Positions 8,222 through 17,493 of a DNA stretch of 64,000 nucleotides are shown piece by piece. Position 1 is the first letter of the stretch. Every line of letters starts with the position of its first letter. The stretch covers positions 3,410,001 to 3,474,000 of the forward strand of contig NZ_CP014608.1 of NCBI RefSeq assembly GCF_001586165.1, read 5' to 3'. The DNA is from Obesumbacterium proteus. GTDB taxonomy: Bacteria; Pseudomonadota; Gammaproteobacteria; Enterobacterales; Enterobacteriaceae. A program made the position numbers and the translations under genes. The notes under the pieces were generated by a model that ran no database searches, had not been told where the DNA came from, and saw only the letters and a program-made list of their open reading frames with translations.

Positions 8222-9253
8222 ATGAACCCGAAAAAGATCACCATAACCGACGTTGCCCAGCACGCTGGCGTATCAGTTACTACCGTTTCTCTGGTCCTCA
8301 GCGGCAAGGGGCGTATTTCTGATAAAACCTGTCATCGTGTTAACTCAGCGATTGAAACTCTTGGTTATGTACGCAACCAACAGGCAGCGATGCTGCGCGG
8401 AAGCGTGTCTAATGTGATCGGGCTTATCGTTAGTGACATTAGCGAGCCGTTTTATGCTGAAGTTGCGGCAGGAATTAGTGAAATCTTGGAAGCGCAGGGG
8501 AAGGTGCTATTTCTCACGCAGTGTGGAAAAAACGGTCTACATCTGGCTCGTTGCCTTGATAGCCTGAGTGGTTACGGCGTTGACGGCATTATTGTAGGTA
8601 GTGGTCGTTTTCTTAGTGATGAGATGAAACAGAAAGCGCGAGAAATGCGTTTGCCGCTGGTGTGTGCCGCACGGGCCAGCGAATTCGATGATATCGACGT
8701 TATTCGCCCGGATAACTCGCAGGCGGCAAAGATGGCCACAGAATATTTAATTAAACATGGTCATCGCCAGATTGCCTATCTCGGTGGAGAAAGTAGCTCC
8801 CTTACGCGCGCTGAACGCTTAGGTGGGTTTTGCGGAACCTTGATCCAATATGGTCTGCCGTTCAAATCGGAATGGGTTGTCGAGTGCGACTGTAAGCAAC
8901 AGGACGCGGCGGAGGCGACCAAAAACCTGCTTAACCATCACCCTAAAATCACGGCAATCTTGTGCCATAAGGCGTCTATTGCCATGGGCGCATACTTTGG
9001 CGTAATCGGCATGGGTAATAGCGTGGGTAAAGACGAGAACGAAAGCTACTATTCGCGTCAGGTAGCATTAATTGGTTTTGGGGATGTGCCGGAAGCAGAG
9101 CTGACCGATCCACCGTTAACCTTCATCAGTAGCTCCGCACGTGAAATAGGCTATAGCGCGGCGAACCGCATGCTACAGCGTATTGATGCGCCCGACGAAC
9201 AGGTCCAACACATTATTTTGCCACCCAAGCTAATAGCCAGAGGCTCGGCATAA
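8222..9253 (+). CDS. malI: LacI-family repressor MalI
   Basis: The N-terminal LacI helix-turn-helix and hinge are clear (ITITDVAQHAGVSVTTVSLVLSG at residues about 6-28), followed by a periplasmic-binding-protein-like effector domain of two lobes ending near residue 335. It is divergent from malXY and separated by 250 bases with two MalI-type operators, the E. coli arrangement. In E. coli the inducer of MalI has not been found. The ATG start is fixed by the family N-terminus; the upstream bases ATTAACGGC give only a weak ribosome site. Confidence 0.93.
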   Translation: MNPKKITITDVAQHAGVSVTTVSLVLSGKGRISDKTCHRVNSAIETLGYVRNQQAAMLRGSVSNVIGLIVSDISEPFYAEVAAGISEILEAQGKVLFLTQCGKNGLHLARCLDSLSGYGVDGIIVGSGRFLSDEMKQKAREMRLPLVCAARASEFDDIDVIRPDNSQAAKMATEYLIKHGHRQIAYLGGESSSLTRAERLGGFCGTLIQYGLPFKSEWVVECDCKQQDAAEATKNLLNHHPKITAILCHKASIAMGAYFGVIGMGNSVGKDENESYYSRQVALIGFGDVPEAELTDPPLTFISSSAREIGYSAANRMLQRIDAPDEQVQHIILPPKLIARGSA

Positions 9254-9269
9254 TCCTTTCTGAACTGGT

Positions 9270-9297
9270 TTAAAAAAAACGGCCCCGAAAGGGGCCG
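9270..9297 (-). terminator. ydgA terminator
   Basis: Arms CGGCCCC (9280-9286) and GGGGCCG (9291-9297) with a GAAA loop; on the minus strand the stem is followed by eight T residues. It may also receive malI transcripts from the other side. Confidence 0.88.
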
Positions 9298-9328
9298 CTT
9301 AATGTTCACATCGTGCTTAAACGCTGAA

Positions 9329-10825
9329 TCAATTCCCCGCAGGGGCTTCGCTCTGATCTTGCATACCACCTAAAATTCCAAACAGGCCAACAAACTGAGC
9401 CAGCGGCATTTTGGTGCCATTCAAATCAACCTGACCATCGGCATAGCTGAAATTGCTCGAAATCACATTGTCTTTCTGCGTTGTCAGCTTAAACATCTGG
9501 CCCATGGCTGAAATGCCTTGAACCTGTTGTCCTGCTAAACGTTTCGCATCTTCGGCGTTATAACCTTCTAATTCCGCTGCCTGAGAAGCCAACTGGGTCG
9601 CCATCGGCATGGAGATAGCCAGTTTTGCGTCCAGCTTTTTGATTGACCGCAACATCAACGGCTCGCCGGTAGTTTCTGCCTGCGGTTGAGGGTTAGCAAG
9701 GTTGAGATCCAAGCTGAACTGACTTTCACCCTGAGCGGTTTTCCAGCTCAGCGGTTGAATATTTAGCGTTGGGCTTCCAGCAAGCAGGGCAGGCATATTC
9801 TTTTCAACCAGCGCGGCTAATTCTTGCTGATAGACATCAGGATCAACGTCGTCGCCCTGTGCCAGTTGGCGGTTGATGAAATCATTGTACTGGAAGGTAA
9901 ACGCTTTCAATCCTTTCCCGTCTACGCCGTTGAATTTCAACGTTAAGGCACCTTGACCGAAATCTTTGCCGCTGATTTTCAGCGCATCAAGCGTGTAGTT
10001 CAGCACGCCATTAAGATTCTTATCATCTTCGCCGACGTTCGCGTCTAGCTTGAAGCCATCAAGCACGGCAGACTCTTTGCCATCAACAGACACCGACAGG
10101 TGCTTGGCATTCATTTTTTGCGAGCCGATATTCAGGTCAAACTTGCCGCGGTGGCTATCGCTTTCCATCGTGAAGCCTTGCAGAGTGATTTGCTCTTGCT
10201 GGCTCATTTCATTTGGTGCAGAGATCACTACGTTATCGCTGTTCATGTCGAATTTCAGCGTGGAAAGATCTTTGGCGACGTCTGCGTTAATCACTGCGCC
10301 GTCAAATTTCACTGAAATTTTGTCTTTCGCGTAGTCGACAGGGATCAGCGTAATTTTCGACTGCGTATCGCCGTTGTAAGCGATGCGTGTATCTGCATCT
10401 ACCAGCGATTTACCCTTAGTAGCATCAAACAATGCTTTTACCGCTGGCGTGTTTTCTAATTCGGTATGTACTGACGCCATGCTTGGCACAAAGTTGAAGT
10501 TTTTGAGCTGTGCCAGCGGGAATGGACCGTGGGTAATGGTTTCTTTCAACACAATCTGTTCACCGGCTTTAAGGCTTGGCTCGCCTTTAAAGGTTGGATC
10601 GTTTTGCAGAATATAGCGAACGTCGGTAGAGAACAGATGGCGATTGTAGTCTTCGTAGCTGAGTTTTAACCCTGCTTTAGGGAAATAGTTGTTGATCTGG
10701 CTATTAACGTTCTCAACCTCAGTCGTCATTCGTTGCTCAATGAGCTTCCCGGTATACCAAGAGGCTCCGGTCCAGGCTGCGCCTAACACAACAATGACCG
10801 CAACCGCGACAGCTGATTTTTTCAT
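9329..10825 (-). CDS. ydgA: DUF945 family protein YdgA
   Basis: A 498-residue protein of the DUF945/YdgA family with an N-terminal membrane anchor or uncleaved signal (residues about 4-25, VAVAVIVVLGAAWTGASWYTG), then a long periplasmic beta-rich region. Conserved islands shared with E. coli YdgA include HGPFPLAQLKNFN near residue 101, PSMASVHT and the C-terminal SAMGQMFKLTTQKDN. Its molecular function is not established; in E. coli it is an inner-membrane-associated protein. It lies downstream of manA on the same strand but a terminator-like hairpin at 10914 separates the two, so it probably has its own promoter. Confidence 0.9.
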   Translation of the reverse strand: MKKSAVAVAVIVVLGAAWTGASWYTGKLIEQRMTTEVENVNSQINNYFPKAGLKLSYEDYNRHLFSTDVRYILQNDPTFKGEPSLKAGEQIVLKETITHGPFPLAQLKNFNFVPSMASVHTELENTPAVKALFDATKGKSLVDADTRIAYNGDTQSKITLIPVDYAKDKISVKFDGAVINADVAKDLSTLKFDMNSDNVVISAPNEMSQQEQITLQGFTMESDSHRGKFDLNIGSQKMNAKHLSVSVDGKESAVLDGFKLDANVGEDDKNLNGVLNYTLDALKISGKDFGQGALTLKFNGVDGKGLKAFTFQYNDFINRQLAQGDDVDPDVYQQELAALVEKNMPALLAGSPTLNIQPLSWKTAQGESQFSLDLNLANPQPQAETTGEPLMLRSIKKLDAKLAISMPMATQLASQAAELEGYNAEDAKRLAGQQVQGISAMGQMFKLTTQKDNVISSNFSYADGQVDLNGTKMPLAQFVGLFGILGGMQDQSEAPAGN

Positions 10826-10913
10826 ATTGAGTTCTTCCTTAAGCCTTAAATGTGCTGCCGCGAGGGAAATGCCTCAAAAGCGGCGTGTCGAACAAATGAT
10901 GATAGACGTATAA

Positions 10914-10937
10914 CAAAAAAACGCCCGTAGGCGCTTT
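10914..10937 (-). terminator. manA terminator
   Basis: Read on the minus strand, a short G/C stem GCGCC-TAC-GGGCG is preceded by AAAA and followed by a run of seven T residues. It separates manA from ydgA. Confidence 0.65.
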
Positions 10938-11058
10938 TCATTGTGGATGTAAACCCATTCAATGTAAACCAAGCCCATTCGCAAATACTTATCTGAATTT
11001 GCAGGGGAAAGGGATGCTTCCACCAAGGTTTATATTAGGTTTATTTTCACAGCATAAA

Positions 11059-12234
11059 TCAGAGCTCGTTAAATACGCGAGCTAATTGGCCATGGCCTTG
11101 AACCTGCACTGGCGACTCACTGGCTGGCAGATAACAGGATTCTCCTGGAACCAGCACGATACGCTGTTCGCCTTTAATCAGCGTCGCTTCACCGGTAACA
11201 CAGAACAGAATCGCCGCGCTTTCTTGGGCTAACGACTGTGGCACTTCGGTCAGGGTATGCACGGCAAAGGCAAAGTCTTCGACTGGAATAGGGAAGCGAG
11301 TTTCATGCCCGTGCACAACCGGGGCGGTCAGCAGCGTGTTAGCAGGCTTAGCAATAAACTTCACGTTGGCTAACAGTTCTGGCACATCGATGTATTTTGG
11401 CGTTAGGCCTGCACGTAGAACGTTGTCTGAGTTCGCCATGATTTCCAAGCCGACTCCATCCAAATATGCATGCGGAGTTTCTGCATACAGGAACATACTT
11501 TGGCCAGGCTCAAGCTCAACGGTATTTAGCAGCAACGGCGAGAACAGGCCACTATCGTCTGGATAAAAGCGCGCAATGCCGCGTATTGTATCCCATGCTG
11601 GCCCTTGCTGGTGGTTTAGCGCTTCGGCAAGCACGCTTAAGGCATGCGCTTTTTGCTCACCGTCCATACTCAGCAAATTACCAAATAACACCGATAAATG
11701 CTGTGCGTCTGGCGATTGAATAAACTTCGCAATATCAGGATGCGCGCTGGCTACGGGCTGTAATAGCTGAGCAATTTCGGCAAATTCACGGAAGCCGTTC
11801 ATCGCTTTGAAAGGCGTTAACGCATAAACCAGCTCGGGCTTGTGGTTAGGATCTTTGTAATTACGGTTTGCGGCATTGATCGCAATACCCGCAGACTCTT
11901 CACGCGCAAAACCTTCTTCTGCGGCATGTTTGCTTGGGTGAACTTGAATCGATAACGGCTGTGCTGCGCACAGGACTTTGAATAAGAATGGCAACTCGCC
12001 AAAACGTTTCGCAACGGCGCTGCCTAGATTCCCAGTGAGATCTTTGGCGATCTCATCGCGTAATGACACCTTATTGCCGTTTTTATCCAAAACTTTAGAG
12101 CTGCTGAGCGGATGAGCCCCCATCCACAATTCAGCCATAGGTTTGTTATCTGGATTCGAGAAGCCATACAGCTTGCTCAGTGCATCGTGACTGCCCCAAG
12201 CATAGTTTTGTACGGCATTAATCATCTTTTGCAT
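11059..12234 (-). CDS. manA: Mannose-6-phosphate isomerase
   Basis: Zinc-dependent type I phosphomannose isomerase that interconverts fructose-6-phosphate and mannose-6-phosphate, feeding GDP-mannose synthesis and mannose use. Metal-binding residues are visible in SIQVHPSKH (near residue 97) and in the ETPHAYLDG motif near residue 251; YKDPNHKPELV near residue 126 is the family signature. The length of about 391 residues is normal. The start MQKMINAVQNYAWGS is chosen because it matches the E. coli start; an in-frame ATG lies three codons upstream. In E. coli fumA separates manA and fumC; it is absent here. Confidence 0.95.
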   Translation of the reverse strand: MQKMINAVQNYAWGSHDALSKLYGFSNPDNKPMAELWMGAHPLSSSKVLDKNGNKVSLRDEIAKDLTGNLGSAVAKRFGELPFLFKVLCAAQPLSIQVHPSKHAAEEGFAREESAGIAINAANRNYKDPNHKPELVYALTPFKAMNGFREFAEIAQLLQPVASAHPDIAKFIQSPDAQHLSVLFGNLLSMDGEQKAHALSVLAEALNHQQGPAWDTIRGIARFYPDDSGLFSPLLLNTVELEPGQSMFLYAETPHAYLDGVGLEIMANSDNVLRAGLTPKYIDVPELLANVKFIAKPANTLLTAPVVHGHETRFPIPVEDFAFAVHTLTEVPQSLAQESAAILFCVTGEATLIKGEQRIVLVPGESCYLPASESPVQVQGHGQLARVFNEL

Positions 12235-12445
12235 TGGTATCAACCTAAAGTGAAGTTAAAGCGAAACGTGAATATGAATAATAAAGCTATTGCGCTAAGT
12301 AAACAGGAGAGGGCCTATCTGATGCAAGGATATTGATGTAAGAAATTCGTTTAGCTCTCACATTCTAACTGGTTGATATCCCGCTATACTCATTGGATTA
12401 ATGATTAACTCATCGGAATCATGCTTTTATTCTCAAGGAGAAAAT

Positions 12446-13846
12446 ATGACAGCTATGCGTGTTGAAAGAGACTCAATGGGCGATATTGATGTTCCTCAAG
12501 CGCGACTTTGGGGCGCGCAAACGCAACGTTCTTTGGAGCATTTCCGTATTTCGGTGGAGAAAATGCCTCAGGCATTAATTGACGCTTTGGCATTAGTAAA
12601 AAAAGCCGCTGCGCAGGTTAATCTTGATTTAGGTCTTCTGAGCGAGGATAAAGCCGACGCTATTATGCAGGCGGCTCAAGAGGTCATTGACGGCTTTCGC
12701 TATCAAGAGTTTCCGCTGGCCGTATGGCAAACGGGATCGGGAACGCAAAGCAACATGAATATGAATGAAGTTTTGGCTAATCGCGCCAGTGAGTTACTTG
12801 GCGGTGAGCGCGGAAATGAACGTAAAGTTCATCCTAATGACGATGTGAATAAAAGCCAAAGCTCAAACGATGTTTTCCCTACGGCGATGCACGTTGCCGC
12901 CGTGCAAGCGATTCGCCTCCAGCTTCTGCCGCAAATAGACGTTCTGATACAAACTCTGCAAGATAAATCAGAGCAATTTAGCGACATAGTCAAAATTGGT
13001 CGCACGCATTTACAGGATGCGACACCCCTAACGTTGGGGCAGGAAATTTCTGGCTGGGTCGCTATGTTGGCGCACAGTAAAAATCATATTGAACATAGCT
13101 TGGCGCATCTTTATGAATTGGCACTGGGGGGAACGGCGGTAGGAACAGGTCTGAATACCCATCCTGAATATGCGGTTCGTGTGGCTAAAACGATTGCTCA
13201 ACTGAGCGGTAGCGATTTTATCTCGGCACCGAATAAATTCGAAGCCTTAGCGAGCTGTGACGCTCTGGTTCAATCTCATGGCGCATTGAAGGGTTTGGCC
13301 GCATCAATGATGAAAATCGCTAACGATGTAAGATGGTTAGCATCCGGCCCGCGTTGTGGGATTGGGGAAATTTTAATTCCTGAAAATGAACCTGGCAGCT
13401 CAATTATGCCGGGTAAAGTTAATCCGACTCAATGTGAAGCGGTAACTATGCTTTGTGCGCAGGTCATGGGCAACGATGTGGCGATCAATATTGGTGGCGC
13501 GTCAGGTAACTTTGAACTGAATGTTTTCCGTCCACTTGTTATCCATAACTTTTTACAGTCAATACGTCTACTGGCCGATGGAATTGAGAGCTTTAATGAG
13601 CACTGTGCACGCGGCATTGAGCCCAACCGACCTCGAATCAACCAGCTATTAAATGAGTCATTAATGTTAGTGACCGCGCTGAATACGCATATTGGCTACG
13701 ATAAAGCCGCTGAAATTGCCAAAAAAGCCCATCATGAAGGGCTAACGTTAAAAGAATCAGCGCTGCTTTTGGGCTATGTCACCGAATCGCAGTTTGATGA
13801 ATGGGTGAAGCCGCAAGATATGGTTGGGAGCCGCATTAAAGCGTGA
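12446..13846 (+). CDS. fumC: Class II fumarate hydratase FumC
   Basis: Iron-independent, oxidant-resistant fumarase of the TCA cycle (fumarate to L-malate). The superfamily signature GSSIMPGKVNPTQCE lies near residue 317, with TGSGTQSNMNMNEV near residue 97 and the GRTHLQDATP stretch near 185. ATG at 12446 is preceded by AAGGAG at 12436, a strong ribosome site, and gives a 466-residue product; the longer open frame from 12401 lacks support. The stop codon overlaps a matS site, and tus converges from the other side 10 bases later. Divergent from manA across about 210 bases. Confidence 0.96.
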   Translation: MTAMRVERDSMGDIDVPQARLWGAQTQRSLEHFRISVEKMPQALIDALALVKKAAAQVNLDLGLLSEDKADAIMQAAQEVIDGFRYQEFPLAVWQTGSGTQSNMNMNEVLANRASELLGGERGNERKVHPNDDVNKSQSSNDVFPTAMHVAAVQAIRLQLLPQIDVLIQTLQDKSEQFSDIVKIGRTHLQDATPLTLGQEISGWVAMLAHSKNHIEHSLAHLYELALGGTAVGTGLNTHPEYAVRVAKTIAQLSGSDFISAPNKFEALASCDALVQSHGALKGLAASMMKIANDVRWLASGPRCGIGEILIPENEPGSSIMPGKVNPTQCEAVTMLCAQVMGNDVAINIGGASGNFELNVFRPLVIHNFLQSIRLLADGIESFNEHCARGIEPNRPRINQLLNESLMLVTALNTHIGYDKAAEIAKKAHHEGLTLKESALLLGYVTESQFDEWVKPQDMVGSRIKA

Positions 13847-13855
13847 CGTTGTCAC
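13843..13855. other. matS site 2, overlapping the fumC stop
   Basis: GTGACGTTGTCAC is an exact match to the matS consensus. The fumC TGA (13844-13846) lies within it and the tus stop (13857-13859) abuts it. The flanking GC/GC extend it to a 7-base-arm hairpin (13841-13857) that may also serve as a shared transcript end. Confidence 0.85.
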
Positions 13856-13856
13856 G

Positions 13857-14789
13857 CTATTCAAGCTCACGGTACAGGTGCAAACGCGGGATCAGGAGTT
13901 CGAGCTTTTTAGCTCGCGGGCGATGTTTCACATTAATATTGTCTGCGTCGTAATCATTTAAATCGCCAAGGACAGGAATAGGCGTCTCGCTAAATTCATC
14001 CGTTAATGCGATAAGCGGCATGCTACAGGGATGTTGTACCTGTTTTTGTTCTTCTTGATACCACACTCGCGCAATCGGCTGGACTTTAACCGGCCGTTTT
14101 ATTTTAAGCTTAACGTCTTCCGGCAAACGCATGATGCCATCAAGTTCTTTTGCCACCATCGCCGCCCATTGCTCGCGTGAGTAGGGCGGAACAGAGCGAT
14201 TGGCGGACAAACTTTTCTCTAGGCGATTAATCATCTCTTCGCGACTCATATTATTGATCACGCTTTTGTTCGCCCAGCCAAAGCGCACGGTAGAAGGATT
14301 GTGCAGCACGGTTAAGGCGCGATAGGCACTCAGCGTCAGTAAGCCTTTGAGATGCGCATGCACAAATTCAAACCGTTGCTCAGGAGGAAGGCCAGATTCA
14401 ACGGCGATAATCTTCTCTAGCTGCTTCTTGAGTTGGTTAACGTCGGCAATCAGGGCGCTGGTGGATTTTACCTGCGAGTAGCTGGTGGAGAAACAGAGCG
14501 CGCCGGGCATACGAACCGCGGCTTTGCTGCTGATATGCTGCGCATGATGATGGATGAACAAGCGACGGAAGTGTTGTAAACCTGCTTCAAATGCCGCTTC
14601 CCCCGAGCAGGGGATGACGCTGATTTTTGTAATGTCATCATGCTCTTTACCTTTCTCAATATCAGGCAACAAAAATACGTTGGCCTGTAGTGGTGTCAGA
14701 GATTTTAAAACAGCATCAATTTCCACTAACCCTTGCTCAAGCTGGCGAAAACAGATGTTCATACGATCGATAACATGATTAGCAGACAT
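13857..14789 (-). CDS. tus: Replication terminus site-binding protein Tus
   Basis: Monomeric contrahelicase that binds Ter sites and blocks replication forks in one direction. About 310 residues, normal for the family. Highly conserved stretches include SSKAAVRMPGALC near residue 86, RFGWANKSVINN, KLKIKRPVKVQPIARVWYQ and LIPRLHLYRELE at the end. The start is put at 14789 (MSANHVIDRMN) because TAGGA lies about 7 bases upstream; an in-frame ATG at 14804 is possible. A Ter site sits 20 bases upstream, so Tus binding should repress its own promoter as in E. coli. Convergent with fumC as in E. coli. Confidence 0.95.
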   Translation of the reverse strand: MSANHVIDRMNICFRQLEQGLVEIDAVLKSLTPLQANVFLLPDIEKGKEHDDITKISVIPCSGEAAFEAGLQHFRRLFIHHHAQHISSKAAVRMPGALCFSTSYSQVKSTSALIADVNQLKKQLEKIIAVESGLPPEQRFEFVHAHLKGLLTLSAYRALTVLHNPSTVRFGWANKSVINNMSREEMINRLEKSLSANRSVPPYSREQWAAMVAKELDGIMRLPEDVKLKIKRPVKVQPIARVWYQEEQKQVQHPCSMPLIALTDEFSETPIPVLGDLNDYDADNINVKHRPRAKKLELLIPRLHLYRELE

Positions 14790-14809
14790 GGTTTTTCCTA
14801 CCATAAGTA

Positions 14810-14827
14810 TTTAGTTACAACATACAT
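14810..14827 (-). other. Ter replication fork-arrest site (TerB-like)
   Basis: On the minus strand the bases read ATGTATGTTGTAACTAAA, matching the Ter core (consensus AGNATGTTGTAACTAAA) at all but one position and keeping the G of the locking GC(6) pair. That non-permissive end faces higher coordinates, so forks moving from right to left would be stopped and forks moving left to right would pass. It lies immediately upstream of tus, as TerB does in E. coli. Confidence 0.92.
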
Positions 14828-14951
14828 TGTAAGTTATTGCTTAGGCGTTGTCTGTAGTCACAGTGAAACTAGAAACGATAGCGTTGCCTGTGAGAAAGTG
14901 AATAGGCTTGATAGGAAAACGGAGGGGAGCTGGCGGTAAAGAGTCAGCTGA

Positions 14952-14972
14952 AATCCCCGCCATGCGGGGATT
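14952..14972 (-). terminator. ynfM transcript-end hairpin
   Basis: Perfect 9-base arms AATCCCCGC and GCGGGGATT around a 3-base loop, 12 bases beyond the ynfM stop. The following T-run on the minus strand is short. Confidence 0.6.
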
Positions 14973-14983
14973 GTTCATGTTGA

Positions 14984-16279
14984 TTAAATCCGTTTGGCTT
15001 CGGGCAATTTTTTCAATGCTCGGCTAATCCACAGCGCTAAAACGAGCATCACGCTAAGAAAAATAACGATGCCGTTCCATCCATAATTGTTCCAGAACAC
15101 GCCGCCGAGTGTACCGGCTACGCTGGAGCCGACATAATAACAGAATAGGTAGAGTGATGATGCTTGGCCTTTAGCGCGACGGGCGCGGCGACCAATCCAA
15201 CTACTCGCCACTGAATGTGCAGCAAAGAAGCCCGCGGTAAACAGCATCATGCCAATAAAAATGGTGGTTAGCGGGGCAAAAAGCGTAATCAATAGCCCAA
15301 TCAGCATAATAAAGATTGAAACGGTCAGCACCGGACCACGCCCAAATTTGCTAGTTAACGCACCGGCTTTAGGCGAACTGTATGAACCTGTCAGGTAAAC
15401 CACCGATAACAGACCGACCAAAGCCTGGCTGAGAGAGTACGGCGTGCCAAGCAGGCGATAGCCAATATAGTTAAACAGCGTGACGAAACTCCCCATCAGC
15501 AGAAAACCTTCGGCAAAAAGCAGCGGAAGACCTTTGTCATGCCAATGGAGCCGGAAGTTAATGAGTAATGTTCGTGGACGAAGGGGCGTCGCTCTGAAGT
15601 GTTTCGACGCGGGTAGGATTTTCCAGAACATAAACGCCGCGGCAAGGGCAAACAAACCAATAATGGCCACTGCAATACGCCAAGAGAAGAAATCGGTCAG
15701 AACGCCGCTGACTAAACGCCCACTCATTCCTCCAATCGAGTTACCGCTGATGTACAGCCCCATGGAAAATGCCACTACGGCGGGATCGATCTCCTCGCTA
15801 AGATAAGTCATAGCGACCGCGGCAACGCCGCTCAACGACAGTCCAACCAGCGCACGCATGACTAAAATGCCGTGCCAGCTGGTCATCATTGAACAAATTA
15901 ACGTGCATATTGCCGCCATCAATAACGCGGTAACCATCACCTGTTTACGTCCAATCGCATCTGATAACGGGCCGGTGAACATCAACCCAACGGCAAGCAA
16001 CCCCGTAGAGACGGAAAGTGACAGGCTACTGCTGGCCGGTGAAATCCCAAAATCATGCGACAGTACGGGCAGAATAGGCTGAACGCAATAAAGCAGGGCG
16101 AAGGTTGCCAGACCCGCTGAGAACAGCGCCAGAGTGACGCGGATAAACTGCGGCTGACCACGTTCAATGTATGGAAGTTTGTTTAACGCACGGCGCGTTG
16201 GTGCTACAGGCGACACAACAGGCGAGTTTGAGGTTGAATCAATGCGAGACGGCATTGTTTCTGCCGGAGGGGTTTCCAA
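14984..16279 (-). CDS. ynfM: MFS transporter YnfM
   Basis: A 12-segment major facilitator superfamily protein of 431 residues, similar to E. coli YnfM throughout (for example the AGLATFALLYCVQPILPVLS stretch near residue 55 and GFFAAHSVASSWIGRRARRAKGQ near 345). The substrate is not known; related YnfM-type proteins are assigned to drug or metabolite efflux. Start: the frame opens with TTG at 16279, which has AAGGA seven bases upstream; the first ATG (16255) has no ribosome site, so TTG is preferred. It is divergent from the LysR gene ynfL, its likely regulator. The rstA-rstB-ydgC-folM block that separates it from tus in E. coli is missing here. Confidence 0.9.
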   Translation of the reverse strand: METPPAETMPSRIDSTSNSPVVSPVAPTRRALNKLPYIERGQPQFIRVTLALFSAGLATFALLYCVQPILPVLSHDFGISPASSSLSLSVSTGLLAVGLMFTGPLSDAIGRKQVMVTALLMAAICTLICSMMTSWHGILVMRALVGLSLSGVAAVAMTYLSEEIDPAVVAFSMGLYISGNSIGGMSGRLVSGVLTDFFSWRIAVAIIGLFALAAAFMFWKILPASKHFRATPLRPRTLLINFRLHWHDKGLPLLFAEGFLLMGSFVTLFNYIGYRLLGTPYSLSQALVGLLSVVYLTGSYSSPKAGALTSKFGRGPVLTVSIFIMLIGLLITLFAPLTTIFIGMMLFTAGFFAAHSVASSWIGRRARRAKGQASSLYLFCYYVGSSVAGTLGGVFWNNYGWNGIVIFLSVMLVLALWISRALKKLPEAKRI

Positions 16280-16447
16280 TCTGTATCCTTACCGAAAATA
16301 TCGGGTAAAACGGTTCATCAGCTCTGCTTGCCCATATTATGTGCGGCAGGTCACAACGGCTGATATAAATTCAGCATAGGTATCAGCGAATTTATTGTCT
16401 AATATATTAATAAATGAAAATAAGACGTTTAAGATATCAATTGGCCT

Positions 16448-17344
16448 ATGCGTATAGAAATTAGACATCTCAAGTACTTTATTGCCGTTGCTGAAGAGTG
16501 CCATTTTGGGCGAGCGGCGGAGCGTTTAAATATCTCTCAGCCACCATTGAGCCAACAAATTCAGGCGCTTGAAGTGGAAGTGGGTGCTCGGCTTTTAGAA
16601 CGAAACAACCGAAATGTGAGCCTCACGCAAGCGGGCGAACTCTTTCTAAAAGAGTGCTACGAAATAGTGGATCACCTTTCACAAGCGGCAGAAAACGCGG
16701 CGCGGGCGCATCGAGGTGAACTGGGTAATTTAAAGATTGGCTTTACCTCGTCCGCTCCGTTTATCAGTTTGGTGGCCAGCAGCCTATTTATTTTCCGGCA
16801 GCGCTATCCCTTGGTTCACATGCAAATGCGTGAGGTGAACACTAAGCAACAAATTGAACCGCTATTAGAAGGAAAGCTCGATATTGGCGTGATGCGCAAT
16901 ACGCGATTACCCGACACGCTGACGCATCAACTCTTGCTGCGCGAGCCTTTGGTTGCGGTGTTACACCAGGATCACCCGCTGGCAGCTTCTGGGCGCGAGA
17001 AATTGAAGTTTAGCGATTTGGCGAATCAGCCCTTTGTCTTTTTTTCCCGAGAAGTGGGAACCGCGCTGCATGATGAAATATTAACGCTGCTGAAAAATGC
17101 AGGTATCACTCCCTATATCACGCAAGAAGTGGGGGAAGCGATGACGATTGTCGGGTTGGTTTCCGCAGGGCTCGGCGTGTCTATTTTACCGGCGTCGTTT
17201 ACACGAATTCAGGTTGATGGCGTTTGCTATAGATACTTAGACGAGGAAACGGCGTTCACGGAAGTTTGGCTCGCTTACAGTAAAACTAGGCCATTGAGCG
17301 CGCAGGCAACGGCATTGATAAATTTAATGATTGCTCAACCATAG
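16448..17344 (+). CDS. ynfL: LysR-family regulator YnfL
   Basis: Typical LysR architecture: winged helix-turn-helix at residues about 4-62 (FGRAAERLNISQPPLSQQIQ), then a two-lobed effector-binding domain. The 298-residue product matches E. coli YnfL, including QEVGEAMTIVGLVSAGLGVSILPASF near residue 218. It is divergent from ynfM across 168 A/T-rich bases, the classical layout of a LysR regulator and its target. The effector is unknown. Confidence 0.9.
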   Translation: MRIEIRHLKYFIAVAEECHFGRAAERLNISQPPLSQQIQALEVEVGARLLERNNRNVSLTQAGELFLKECYEIVDHLSQAAENAARAHRGELGNLKIGFTSSAPFISLVASSLFIFRQRYPLVHMQMREVNTKQQIEPLLEGKLDIGVMRNTRLPDTLTHQLLLREPLVAVLHQDHPLAASGREKLKFSDLANQPFVFFSREVGTALHDEILTLLKNAGITPYITQEVGEAMTIVGLVSAGLGVSILPASFTRIQVDGVCYRYLDEETAFTEVWLAYSKTRPLSAQATALINLMIAQP

Positions 17345-17493
17345 ATAAACAATCGCTGCTAAAATCGACCATTGCTGGGCTTATTTGTGCACTAAATCAC
17401 ATAACGAATCAAATAGTTGACGGGTTTACTCAAAACCGACACCATAGCGTTAATATTTATTTAGAAGCGCGAAAAATAAGCGGGAGTAGGTCG

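Noticed and set aside
12274..12336. A 20-codon open frame between manA and fumC
   Set aside because: It has no clear ribosome site or known family; could be an upstream peptide but nothing supports it.
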